From the NCBI RefSeq assembly GCF_002876705.1, contig NZ_MDAG01000007.1, positions 124,001-188,000 of the forward strand: DNA of 64,000 bases, in the 5' to 3' direction. This DNA is from Enterovibrio norvegicus_B (GTDB lineage: Bacteria > Pseudomonadota > Gammaproteobacteria > Enterobacterales > Vibrionaceae). Positions 8,989 through 17,805 of this stretch are shown one piece after another. Below the pieces are notes generated by a model. The model saw only the letters and a list, made by a program, of their open reading frames with translations. It ran no database searches and had not been told where the DNA came from. The position numbers and the translations under genes are program-made. How positions within the stretch are numbered: position 1 is the first letter of the stretch; each line of letters begins with the position of its first letter.

Positions 8989-9280
8989 CCTTTCTCATTC
9001 TTCTCTTCTTTAAGACACTGATTTTAATAGCGCAGTATTTTTACTGCGTTACTTTTCTCTAAACGAAGTTCAATTAATCCGAGGGTGAGTGCGGCATATT
9101 AAGTAAAACTCTCTATAATTCATTTATATGACGTAGTGTCTTTATTGAGATTTTAGTCAGTAATTTAATGCGATCTGTATCCAACTTGAGCCGACTACTA
9201 GGCATGAGACGGCATTTATATATGTAGAATGTAAGTGTGATATTGGTTCGTATTTTTAATGATCTATTTTAGGGGATTAC

Positions 9281-10939
9281 ATGCTGCAACAGCTTTTGCG
9301 GCTGTCCAATGATGGTCGCAGGGTTTATATGACCGTCATTCCAAAGGCAGACGAAAATACACCCCGGATTGAAAAGAAGCACATTGTTGAATGGTTGATC
9401 GACCAAAAGGTCGCGAGCTTTTTTCGTTTTGAAGAAACCATTGTGAAGGTGCTAGACAAAATCAATGCGTCTAATGACGAATGGAAAGGTGAGCCTGATG
9501 ACGTTGTTATTGCCGAGAGACGCGATGCGTCGGTAACCGCACGTTTTGACGAGCAGAAAATGACGGCCTTCCTCCGTGTGAATGGCGCGTGTGGTGGTAA
9601 CCCTATTAAAGGAAGTGATTTGCTTGCCTCGTTAAAGGAAGCACAAATTGTTCGCGGTGTGAAAAAGCAAACACTTCAAAAACTTCTCACAGCCTCGGCG
9701 CGCCTTAAGCCTGGCGAATATCTTGAAGCGCCTATCGCGGCAGGTAAATGGCCGATTCCCGGCGAAGATTCAAAATTAGCTTTCCTTGTACAAGACAGTA
9801 AAGCGCGTATTTTGCGTCCGCAAGAGCGTGAAGATGGCACGGTAGATATGCGTGACCTTGGTAAGATGGTCACGGTTCAAGAAGGGCAACCTCTTGCTAA
9901 ACGCATTCCGCCGACAAAGGGCATCGAAGGCTTCCGTGTAGACGGGAAAGTCCTACCGACAACGCCGGGTAAAGATATTCCATTGCGCCTTTTCCCTGGC
10001 AGTGATTTCAGCAGTAACGACGAGAACATCGTTGTGGCGACAACGTCTGGGATGCCCATTTTGCATCCCGAAGGTGTTGAGGTGGATAACGCGTTGTGTA
10101 TGAAATCGGTCACTGTGGCTACTGGCCACGTCGATTTCGAAGGCAGCGTGGTGATCAATGGTGACGTGAATGCCGGTATGCGGGTGAGCGCCACAGGTTC
10201 GATTACCGTAGGTGGTGTTGTGGAAACTGCGTTTCTAGAGGCCGGCGGTGACATTATTATTCACAACGGTATCTTGGGTAAGCAGCTTCAGGGTGATCAA
10301 GAAATCACAACGAGAATGCGGGCCAAAGGGTCTGTCATCGTTAAGTTTGCCCAGTATGCACACATTGAAGCTGAGGGTGACATCATCATCAGCCAACATG
10401 CGATGCACTGTACAACACGCACCAACAGTAACCTCCTTATCTGCGACCAAACGAAAAGAACGGGCACGTTAACGGGGGGCAATCACGTTGCGCGCTGTGG
10501 TGTGAAAGTCGTTACTTTGGGGGCGACGTCTGGCGTGGTAACACGTGTTCATGCATTCACTGGTTTAGAAGCCATGATGATAGACACTATTCAACTGGGT
10601 AAAGAGTTGGAGAGCGAGCATGAGCAACTGATGAAGGTGAAGGACGCTGAGATGAAGTTGCTTCAGCAGCCTGCAAATAAACGCCCTGAGGCGTTGATAG
10701 AGCGCCTTGCATGGACTAAAACGCATCACTTTGAACGTATCGCTGAGATCAAAGCCAAGATGGACTCCTCGTCATCAGAATTAAACACCTTGTACCGCAG
10801 CCACACGATTGATGTATTGAAGCACTGTTTCCCTGGTGTTTATTGCCAGATTGGTGAATCGACTTTACCTGTTACCTCTGAACTCGGTGCTTGTCGTCTT
10901 GTGACGAACGGGAAGGAAGTTTACCCAGAACCGTTGTAA
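9281..10939 (+). CDS. FapA/DUF342 family protein
   Basis: 552 residues of the DUF342 (flagellar assembly protein A, FapA) family. In V. vulnificus a FapA protein is linked to polar flagellar assembly and glucose PTS signalling; biochemical function is unknown. An N-terminal region (1-190) precedes a right-handed parallel beta-helix-like core rich in VxxGxxVxxxxxVxxxGxVNAG repeats, for example GHVDFEGSVVINGDVNAGM and MRAKGSVIVKFAQYAHIEAE (about 270-400), then a coiled-coil-like C-terminal segment (440-520, KELESEHEQLMKVKDAEMKL). Shine-Dalgarno AGGGGA precedes ATG 9281. The 292 bp upstream hold no other gene. Confidence 0.85.
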   Translation: MLQQLLRLSNDGRRVYMTVIPKADENTPRIEKKHIVEWLIDQKVASFFRFEETIVKVLDKINASNDEWKGEPDDVVIAERRDASVTARFDEQKMTAFLRVNGACGGNPIKGSDLLASLKEAQIVRGVKKQTLQKLLTASARLKPGEYLEAPIAAGKWPIPGEDSKLAFLVQDSKARILRPQEREDGTVDMRDLGKMVTVQEGQPLAKRIPPTKGIEGFRVDGKVLPTTPGKDIPLRLFPGSDFSSNDENIVVATTSGMPILHPEGVEVDNALCMKSVTVATGHVDFEGSVVINGDVNAGMRVSATGSITVGGVVETAFLEAGGDIIIHNGILGKQLQGDQEITTRMRAKGSVIVKFAQYAHIEAEGDIIISQHAMHCTTRTNSNLLICDQTKRTGTLTGGNHVARCGVKVVTLGATSGVVTRVHAFTGLEAMMIDTIQLGKELESEHEQLMKVKDAEMKLLQQPANKRPEALIERLAWTKTHHFERIAEIKAKMDSSSSELNTLYRSHTIDVLKHCFPGVYCQIGESTLPVTSELGACRLVTNGKEVYPEPL

Positions 10940-10992
10940 CGCTTTCCTTTGCATTTCTTCTTTATGGCATGGCTTTCTCCTTAACTCAGGCC

Positions 10993-11005
10993 TTTACAGT
11001 GTAAA
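10993..11005. promoter_or_regulatory. parS2 site
   Basis: TTTACAGTGTAAA, a perfect ParB2 consensus match, between the FapA-like gene and its downstream terminator. Confidence 0.92.
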
Positions 11006-11040
11006 TAGGGTGGCGCTTGTATTCTTAGTTATGCGCCTGA

Positions 11041-11083
11041 CAGAAACAAAAAAAAGCACCCTCGGGTGCTTTTTTTGTTTCTG
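11041..11083. terminator. Bidirectional terminator between convergent fapA-like and lapB
   Basis: A very long near-perfect inverted repeat: CAGAAAC, A-tract, GCACCC, then GGGTGC, T-tract, GTTTCTG. Oligo-T follows the stem on either strand, so it can terminate both the rightward DUF342 gene and the leftward Lap operon. Confidence 0.92.
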
Positions 11084-11112
11084 TAGGTTTTTGCTACTTT
11101 TTCAATTGGCTA

Positions 11113-13230
11113 TTAGCTCGCTTTTTGCACCTTGCCTTCTTTCAGCGCTTGAAGCACAGCGAGCTTAGGACCGTCTGCGACAATACTGCCTTGTTCAACC
11201 ACAATAATGCGGTCAACGATATCAAGCATGCCCGTCTTGTGCGTATTCAGAATCAGTGTTTCATCGCGACGCATTGAAGCAAGTTGCTGCTTAATGTACT
11301 GCTCAGAACGGTTATCCATCGCACTGGTGGGTTCATCCATCAATAGCACGGGTGGACGGCCTAACATGGCACGCGCGATGGCAATGGCTTGTCGTTGACC
11401 GCCGGACAACTGATTGCCCCCCTCACCGACTTGACGTTCCAACCCTGCGGGATCGCGTTGTGTAAATGTGGTGACACCAGAACGGTTTGCCGCATCCAAA
11501 ATATCTCGGTCATCAGCCAGAGGACGGCCTAGGGTGATGTTATCCCTGATAGAACCAAAGAACAGTGTTGGATCCTGCGGGACACAGCCTATATTACGTC
11601 GTATATCGATATTGTGGATTTGGGTGATGTCGGTCTCATCGATGCGTACAGAACCCGCTGTAGGCCGATACAGGCCCATTAACAGACGACTTAATGTGGT
11701 TTTGCCCGAGCCGATGCGGCCAATGATTGCGACCTTTTCTCCCGGAAGAATGGTCAGCGAGATATCGCGTAGCGCAGAAACGTCTGTATTCGGATAACTG
11801 AAGTTAACACGATCAAATTCAATTTTACCGCGCATCACAGGACGGTGAATATAACGACGACCATCTTCTTGTTCTGATGGCATGTTCATCAGTTGGTCAA
11901 TGATGGCCATGGCTGATTTGGCTTGGTTGTAACGTGTCGACAGCAAGGAAAGTTGAACAAGAGGGCCGACAGCACGGGAGCTCAACATTGATGCTGCAAT
12001 CAAACCACCCATGGTGAGATCACCATTGGCAATCAAGTACACACCAAACACGATCATCGCGACAGAAACAAACTGTTGAATGAAGCCGGCGGCGTTTTGC
12101 ACCGAATCCGTAAGGCGACGTGTTTTAATGCCCCAGTTTGACATGTGGGCGACCGCTTCTTCCCAACGGTATTGGAACTGGCTTTCTGCACCAAACAATT
12201 TGATGGTTTCAAGACCCGCCAAGCTCTCAATTAAGTTAGCGTTCTTTTGAGAAGACAAACGAGAGCCTTCTTCGATGGTATGGCGCAGTGGTTTTTGAAT
12301 TATCATCGCGTGAATGACCAAGCAAGCCACGGCGACAATAGGAACAATGACCAACGGCCCAGCAACGATCCAGATGATAAACAGAAAGAAGAAAGCAAAC
12401 GGCAAATCAATCAGAGCTGATACGGATGCGGACGTGAAAAAATCCCGTATCGATTCGAATTCTTGCATATGCCGTGCAAAGGCACCAACAGATGGCGGCC
12501 TCGCTTCCATGCGTATCCCCATGACTTTCTGGAAGATGCGCGAGGAGATCAGTAAGTCTGATTTCTTACCTGAGATATCAATAAAGTAACTTCGGAGCAG
12601 TTTGAGTATTAAGTCAAAGATGAAAATGACGAAAATACCGCTCGCGAGCACCCAAAGGGAATCGAAGGCGAGGTTGGGTACCACCTTGTCATACACGATC
12701 CGCGAGAACAGTGGCGTCGCGATGGCAAAGGCATTAATGAACACCGAGGCGAGCATGACATCACGGTAAATTGAACGTGATTCCCACAAGGTGCTCCAGA
12801 ACCAGTGACCGCTGCGCTCTTTCAGCATCTCCGGCGAACGCTCGTCGTAACGGAATTGCTTCTTCAACAAGAAAACCCGTCCGAGGTAATCCTCTTTCAG
12901 GTCTTCGATTTTCACCACGTTGGTGATTGTGTCGGTATGCGGTGTGACGACTTCAGCTTCGCCTGTTTCATGACTAATGCTGAGAAGTACACAGGCTTCA
13001 TTGCCTTTGAGTAGCATGATGCAAGGGCAAAGAAGCAGAGAGAGTTCACTGATATCCATTCTTGCTTCTTTGGCGATAATACCTGCCCTTTCCGCTGCAC
13101 GAGGGAAGAGGAAAGGGGAGAGGTAGCCGTCAGAAATCGGCAACCCGGATACCAAGGCATCCGGCGAGTTTGATTGACCGAAATAACGGCTTACGTAGAC
13201 CAGAGATTGCAATAGTGGATCTTTAACCAT
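11113..13230 (-). CDS. lapB: LapB-type type I secretion ABC transporter
   Basis: Inner-membrane ATPase/permease that exports a large repeat adhesin together with LapC and LapE. 705 residues: N-terminal C39-like domain (about 1-130) lacking an obvious catalytic Cys-His peptidase pair, six-helix ABC membrane domain (about 150-430), and nucleotide-binding domain with Walker A GRIGSGKTTL, signature LSGGQRQAIAIARAML and Walker B PPVLLMDEPTSAMD. It is the last gene of the leftward operon and its start overlaps the end of lapD by 8 bp. No adhesin substrate is encoded in the window. Confidence 0.92.
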   Translation of the reverse strand: MVKDPLLQSLVYVSRYFGQSNSPDALVSGLPISDGYLSPFLFPRAAERAGIIAKEARMDISELSLLLCPCIMLLKGNEACVLLSISHETGEAEVVTPHTDTITNVVKIEDLKEDYLGRVFLLKKQFRYDERSPEMLKERSGHWFWSTLWESRSIYRDVMLASVFINAFAIATPLFSRIVYDKVVPNLAFDSLWVLASGIFVIFIFDLILKLLRSYFIDISGKKSDLLISSRIFQKVMGIRMEARPPSVGAFARHMQEFESIRDFFTSASVSALIDLPFAFFFLFIIWIVAGPLVIVPIVAVACLVIHAMIIQKPLRHTIEEGSRLSSQKNANLIESLAGLETIKLFGAESQFQYRWEEAVAHMSNWGIKTRRLTDSVQNAAGFIQQFVSVAMIVFGVYLIANGDLTMGGLIAASMLSSRAVGPLVQLSLLSTRYNQAKSAMAIIDQLMNMPSEQEDGRRYIHRPVMRGKIEFDRVNFSYPNTDVSALRDISLTILPGEKVAIIGRIGSGKTTLSRLLMGLYRPTAGSVRIDETDITQIHNIDIRRNIGCVPQDPTLFFGSIRDNITLGRPLADDRDILDAANRSGVTTFTQRDPAGLERQVGEGGNQLSGGQRQAIAIARAMLGRPPVLLMDEPTSAMDNRSEQYIKQQLASMRRDETLILNTHKTGMLDIVDRIIVVEQGSIVADGPKLAVLQALKEGKVQKAS

Positions 13231-15154
13231 GATGCTCTACTTTTTTCTCGAAGATGAACCCTTGGAAACCGTTAACAAAGAGTTCTGACAGTTTATTTAG
13301 CTGTGCTTCGGTTTCGACACGTGTGGCGATTGTCGTGATATTCAAATTGTGTGCCGTACGGCATATTGAGGCTAGCACATGGGTTTGTGCTTCGTCGTCT
13401 AAGTTGCTTGTATATGCGAAATCGATCTTCACGTATGAAGGCTTGAATTTGTTCAAGTAATCCAGCGATTGGAAGTTTCTACCGTAGTTATCGACGCCGA
13501 AACCGAAGTTAAATCGGTGCGCTTGTTCTGTCAGTAGACCTACATGATCTGGGTAACGTACAAACACACTTTCTGGGATTTCAAAGAACAAGCGCCCGGC
13601 GAGTCCACGGTTTTTCTGCATCACTGAGGTTAACCAGCGAATGAAAGACGCATCCGTGACACTGTTCTGGGTCAGGTTGATGGCAATAGGGCCCATTTCT
13701 GGGTCATCCGTGAGCTTGCCAATCATGTGGGAAACCACATATCGGTCAAACGATTCGCCGAGTTCCAGTTGTTCAACAGCCCCGAGGAAGTGCGCCGCAC
13801 CAAAATATTCATCACCACGTTCAATGGCAGAGAACACCTCTTGGTGGAGAACGGACTTATCGCTACTAGATGCGGGCTGAAGCTTAAACACAAACCAGTC
13901 GTGTGCAATGGCATCCAAAATAAGCGATTTCCATTGTTGTCTGCCCATGGATGAGTCATTGGCGGCTTGGTCTAGCATCGAAATAGGATGATTAGGGTCG
14001 TTGCGCGCTTGCGTTAACGCGTTGTCAGCTTGCGCAAGCAGCACGCTGGCATCGCGGTTACCTGCGCCATTCACGACTAAACCAATGGCGACTTTTGGCG
14101 GGCTAATGCCCATTGGGTCTTGTTGCATGTCAGTCACGATGGCCAACAAGCTCTCACCTATCATGCGCATGTCTTCGTTCGTACCGTTAGGCGCGAGGAT
14201 GACAAACTCATCTTTGGAGATACGAGAGGCTGTGTAATCTGCATCGGTGATCGTGGTGTTAAGCTTCTTCGCGAACTGACTGACCAAACTGTCACCTTGT
14301 TCAAAACCTTGGTTTTGATAGGTATCTGTGATCAAATCGACTTTCGCCATGACCAAACCACCCACTGCCGATTCTGCCAACCATGATTTCAATTGGCCGA
14401 CGAAGAAACTGCGGTTACCCAAACCGGATACGGCATCACGATAGGCGTGTTCGCGAAGGCGATCAGCTTCTTTGGCTTGTTGCTCAAAGTAGTCTTCAAG
14501 CTGCTTGCTCATCTGGTTGATGGCCTTAACAACGGTTTTCAACTCAGACGTTGGAGGCAAAGGAATGGGCTCGCCGAACTTGTTCCGCGCGATGTCTTTC
14601 GCTCTGCTGGTGATCAACGCAAGCGGGCGTAAAGAGCGGCTAAGTTGCAAGCCAATGATGAACATGGCGATCGCAAATAAAATACCGATCCACACGCCCA
14701 ATTGAATCGTGGCGCTCCACATTTCCTTGTATGCAAAGCCAGGGTGAGACACCACCACCACTTCTGCTAGTTGCAGCCACCCGCTGGTGAATGTGCGTTC
14801 TTCAGTGATCACAGGGAAGAGGTCGAGACCAATATACCAATCGGGAACACCTTCAACCGTTACTGGGTATTGGCGAATAATTTCACTGCCATCAGACAGC
14901 ATTCTTAAGCGAACTTCTTGGTAGAAGCCGCCATCAAAAAGGGCATTAATGACGGATTCCGTCGCAACCTTATCGTCTGATTCAAGATAGGGCGCTAACG
15001 CAAGACCCATTGAGTTGATCGTATTGTTTACCTCAGCAGTTTGCTGAGTCAGCAGGAAGTTACGTGTCGTGTTCAATTCAATCCCTGTGACCGCGATGAT
15101 CAACAGAAAGAAAATTGCCAACATCCATGTAAACAGTTGCCGGTAGAGAGTCAT
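13223..15154 (-). CDS. lapD: LapD-type c-di-GMP receptor (degenerate GGDEF/EAL)
   Basis: Inner-membrane receptor that senses cytoplasmic c-di-GMP and, when bound, sequesters the periplasmic protease LapG to keep the adhesin on the surface. 643 residues: TM1 (about 8-28), periplasmic domain (about 30-150), TM2 (about 152-172), HAMP (175-225), GGDEF-like (240-400) and EAL-like (405-640) domains. Both catalytic motifs are broken: RISKDEF stands in the GGDEF position and no EAL tripeptide is visible, although c-di-GMP-binding features such as YVKIDFAY remain. Loss of catalysis with retained fold is the hallmark of LapD. It lies immediately downstream of lapG (6-bp gap) and overlaps lapB. Confidence 0.93.
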   Translation of the reverse strand: MTLYRQLFTWMLAIFFLLIIAVTGIELNTTRNFLLTQQTAEVNNTINSMGLALAPYLESDDKVATESVINALFDGGFYQEVRLRMLSDGSEIIRQYPVTVEGVPDWYIGLDLFPVITEERTFTSGWLQLAEVVVVSHPGFAYKEMWSATIQLGVWIGILFAIAMFIIGLQLSRSLRPLALITSRAKDIARNKFGEPIPLPPTSELKTVVKAINQMSKQLEDYFEQQAKEADRLREHAYRDAVSGLGNRSFFVGQLKSWLAESAVGGLVMAKVDLITDTYQNQGFEQGDSLVSQFAKKLNTTITDADYTASRISKDEFVILAPNGTNEDMRMIGESLLAIVTDMQQDPMGISPPKVAIGLVVNGAGNRDASVLLAQADNALTQARNDPNHPISMLDQAANDSSMGRQQWKSLILDAIAHDWFVFKLQPASSSDKSVLHQEVFSAIERGDEYFGAAHFLGAVEQLELGESFDRYVVSHMIGKLTDDPEMGPIAINLTQNSVTDASFIRWLTSVMQKNRGLAGRLFFEIPESVFVRYPDHVGLLTEQAHRFNFGFGVDNYGRNFQSLDYLNKFKPSYVKIDFAYTSNLDDEAQTHVLASICRTAHNLNITTIATRVETEAQLNKLSELFVNGFQGFIFEKKVEHHG

Positions 15155-15160
15155 AGAGAT

Positions 15161-15829
15161 TTACCCATCATAGTTTTTGATCGGCCTTTTAAGCTTCACT
15201 GTGCCCATTCGCGCTCTGAGATCGTTCCACAACCCTAAGCGTGAAGACTTCCCAGCCAGTTCACCTTTACCGCGTTCTTTCATAAGCCAAAGCCTGCTAC
15301 CGTTGAAGCTGTAGACAGGCAGGAGGTCACGTCGTTTTGATGCCAGTTTGATTTCAGGATCGATATTGTCGAGAAGCACTGGCTCTGAAGATGCGGTTGG
15401 GTAGTAGGCAACAACCATGTGAAATTGATTAAGTTTGATGGCTTTAACATAAACCAATCGCAATTTCTTATCGTCGATGCCTAGCTCGCGTAATGTGAAG
15501 TACTTCGCGATGCTGAAGTCTTCACAATCACCCGCCGCACTGCCTAAAAACTCAAGCGGCGTAGCCCAGTAGTCCTTCTTGCCCCATAGATCGATATCGT
15601 TAACAAAGTAGAGCTGATTAAAAAAGCTGTTTACAGCAGCGAGTTTTTGCCGCTCGGAGAGGTTGCTAGACTCCTCAACCACATTTCTCCAAGCGGTAAC
15701 ACGCTTCCCAGCTCTTTCTCCGTAAAATGCTGATACTTTATTCACCCACTGAGCATCAGTGCCAGTGAGTGCAAATGTAACGATCGATGGCAACAAGAAC
15801 AGTAGAAACAGTGTTGCCCTTTTTTGCAT
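15161..15829 (-). CDS. lapG: LapG-type periplasmic cysteine protease
   Basis: Bacterial transglutaminase-like cysteine protease that cleaves the N-terminus of the LapA-type adhesin and releases it from the cell when c-di-GMP is low. 222 residues with a signal peptide (about 1-26). Catalytic triad visible as C102 (GDCEDF), H137 (NQFHMVV) and D154 (VLLDNID). A DCED sequence includes the acidic residues used for calcium binding in this family. Encoded between the OmpA-like lipoprotein gene and lapD. Confidence 0.93.
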   Translation of the reverse strand: MQKRATLFLLFLLPSIVTFALTGTDAQWVNKVSAFYGERAGKRVTAWRNVVEESSNLSERQKLAAVNSFFNQLYFVNDIDLWGKKDYWATPLEFLGSAAGDCEDFSIAKYFTLRELGIDDKKLRLVYVKAIKLNQFHMVVAYYPTASSEPVLLDNIDPEIKLASKRRDLLPVYSFNGSRLWLMKERGKGELAGKSSRLGLWNDLRARMGTVKLKRPIKNYDG

Positions 15830-15845
15830 TAGGCGACCTCAATAA

Positions 15846-16436
15846 CTATTGTTCCCGTCGGGTAAAGATGGTCCATGCTTCTTCAATGTCTCCTTTGAAT
15901 CCTTTGACACGACCAACAACACGACGATTCACCAATTGAGGTGTTTCCGTTTTATCGGTCAGTATCAAATCCTCTTCACCCAATCCAACGAGAGTGAGAC
16001 GATCGGCATCAATGCCTCTTTGTTCCAATTGCGCTTTGACTGCTTTAGCACGTTGGACAGACAAGTTTTGGTTGTAGTCGTTGGCGCCAGGAGAACTTGT
16101 ATGTCCTTGAAGTTCAAGAGAGGTTTCAGGATAGAGCTTAAGGAATTCAGCCATTTTGTCCAGTTCTTCGCTATAAGCAGGTGCTACATTTGACGAGTCG
16201 TTTGCAAACTGAATCCTGAGAGAATTATCACTTTCAATTAAAAGGTATGTTGGGCACCCATCATTATCGATAACAGCACTGGCTTCTGTTCCATCGCACA
16301 AATCACGTGCGTTGATTACACCATCACTATCATCATCCAGTAAATCTGAGCGCTGCTCGGCTAAGGCAGGAGGCTCGGCAGACAGCGAACAGCCACCCAC
16401 CGATACGAGAAGACCGAGTAACAAGAGATGTTTCAT
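15846..16436 (-). CDS. OmpA-family lipoprotein with a thrombospondin type 3-like repeat
   Basis: 196 residues. Signal peptide with lipobox VGGC (Cys16) predicts an outer-membrane lipoprotein. A short calcium-binding thrombospondin type 3-like segment follows (DDDSDGVINARDLC, about 35-48). The C-terminal OmpA/MotB-like peptidoglycan-binding domain (about 70-180) has ELQGHTSSPGANDYNQNLS and RAKAVKAQL. It sits inside the Lap operon, 2 bp from lapE and 16 bp from lapG. It probably anchors or organises the secretion channel at the cell wall; this is inference from context. Confidence 0.85.
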   Translation of the reverse strand: MKHLLLLGLLVSVGGCSLSAEPPALAEQRSDLLDDDSDGVINARDLCDGTEASAVIDNDGCPTYLLIESDNSLRIQFANDSSNVAPAYSEELDKMAEFLKLYPETSLELQGHTSSPGANDYNQNLSVQRAKAVKAQLEQRGIDADRLTLVGLGEEDLILTDKTETPQLVNRRVVGRVKGFKGDIEEAWTIFTRREQ

Positions 16437-16438
16437 TT

Positions 16439-17758
16439 TTAACCCTCACCATTTATTACAGGTTCGAGCCATTCTTGAGGTACGTCCACGCGAAGTGCAT
16501 CTAATAGCGAGCCTGTACTGTTCAGTACTCGGTACTTTGCGGTGATATTCGCGTAATGAGCATCTAGATACGAACGACGTGCCTCGAACAGCTCATTTTC
16601 AGTGTTTAGCAAGTCGAGCAGTGTGCGGCGGCCGATACGAAATTGCTTTTCATAAGCAATAACCGTTTCAGATGCAGCATCAACGTGCTCTGCTAAGTAG
16701 ATTTTTTGCTGTTCCGTCAGCTGATATGCACTCCAGGATAAGCGAGTGCTCTCTTCCAATAATCGATAGGCATTATCAAAAATGTCTTTCGATTTATTGA
16801 GTTGGTATGCGCTCCTGCGAACATCGGCAGTGTCAGAACCACCGCTGTAGAGGTTGACGCGTAATCGAAGCATGGCGCTAAATTCGTCGACTTGTTCTTC
16901 TACACCACCTGCATCGTCGCTCCAGTTTTGGCTGGCTTCAAACGATAGGGTTGGGTAGAAGTTACCTTTGTTTAGTCGGTACTGTGCACGGGCGGCATCA
17001 ATGTCATAGGTTGCGAGCTTTATCACAGGGTTGAGTTCGATGGCGCGTTCTAAGGCTGCGTCACGTGTTGTCGGCAGTGAAAGCTCATCAACCTCTGGGT
17101 CCGTTGGATTAACTGGCTCTGCACCTACCACACGATAAAATTCAGATTCTGCATCTTCTAGGTTGCTGCGGGCTGCCAACATATTAGTAAAGGCGCGTGC
17201 AACACGCGCTTCCACTTGTGACAAATCCGCGGTCGAACCAATGCCGGATTCAGCGCGACGTTTGATATCGCCTAAAATCTTTTCGTGCACTTCGACGTTT
17301 GCTTCTGACAAGGATAGCAATTGTGCGGCCTTTAGCACGGCAACATAGACTTCAGTAACACGTAATGTCTTGTCTTGCGCGTCTGACAGCAATTGGAATC
17401 GCTGTGCTTCGGCTTCGAATTCAGAGCGCTCAATGTTGTTGCTGGTTGTGCCATCCCAAATAAGCTGAGTAAGGCTCAATGTGGCATCTTTGCGGTTAAA
17501 GCTCTTCTCACCGCTGGCTTCGGTTGTGCTGTTATTGACGTATTCGTATCCAAAACCTGCACTCAGGTCTACTGCTGGAAGGTAGCCGCCTTGTGCGGAT
17601 TCAATGTCTTCACGAGAGCTCATAAAATCATTGAATGCACTTTTCAATTCGGGGTCTGTCGCTATGGTCGTCGCGACAGCTTGCTCGACAGAAAAAGCCC
17701 ACGTCGGCGCAGCGATGGCGCTGACTGTTGTTACAACAATCCATTTTTTCCAGTTCAA
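16439..17758 (-). CDS. lapE: LapE-type TolC-family outer-membrane channel
   Basis: Outer-membrane efflux channel of the type I secretion machine. From a TTG at 17758 it is 439 residues, with a clean signal peptide (MNWKKWIVVTTVSAIAAP) and a GGGAG seven bases upstream. An in-frame ATG at 17797 would add 13 residues without a good Shine-Dalgarno, so I prefer the TTG. Two TolC repeats are recognisable by their long helical stretches, e.g. LTQLIWDGTTSNNIERSEFE and LRVNLYSGGSDTADVRRSAY. It lies between lapC and the OmpA-like lipoprotein gene. Confidence 0.9.
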   Translation of the reverse strand: MNWKKWIVVTTVSAIAAPTWAFSVEQAVATTIATDPELKSAFNDFMSSREDIESAQGGYLPAVDLSAGFGYEYVNNSTTEASGEKSFNRKDATLSLTQLIWDGTTSNNIERSEFEAEAQRFQLLSDAQDKTLRVTEVYVAVLKAAQLLSLSEANVEVHEKILGDIKRRAESGIGSTADLSQVEARVARAFTNMLAARSNLEDAESEFYRVVGAEPVNPTDPEVDELSLPTTRDAALERAIELNPVIKLATYDIDAARAQYRLNKGNFYPTLSFEASQNWSDDAGGVEEQVDEFSAMLRLRVNLYSGGSDTADVRRSAYQLNKSKDIFDNAYRLLEESTRLSWSAYQLTEQQKIYLAEHVDAASETVIAYEKQFRIGRRTLLDLLNTENELFEARRSYLDAHYANITAKYRVLNSTGSLLDALRVDVPQEWLEPVINGEG

Positions 17759-17805
17759 AATACGTCTCCCATCAATGGGTTGGCAATACATTCCCAAAAA
17801 GTGTT

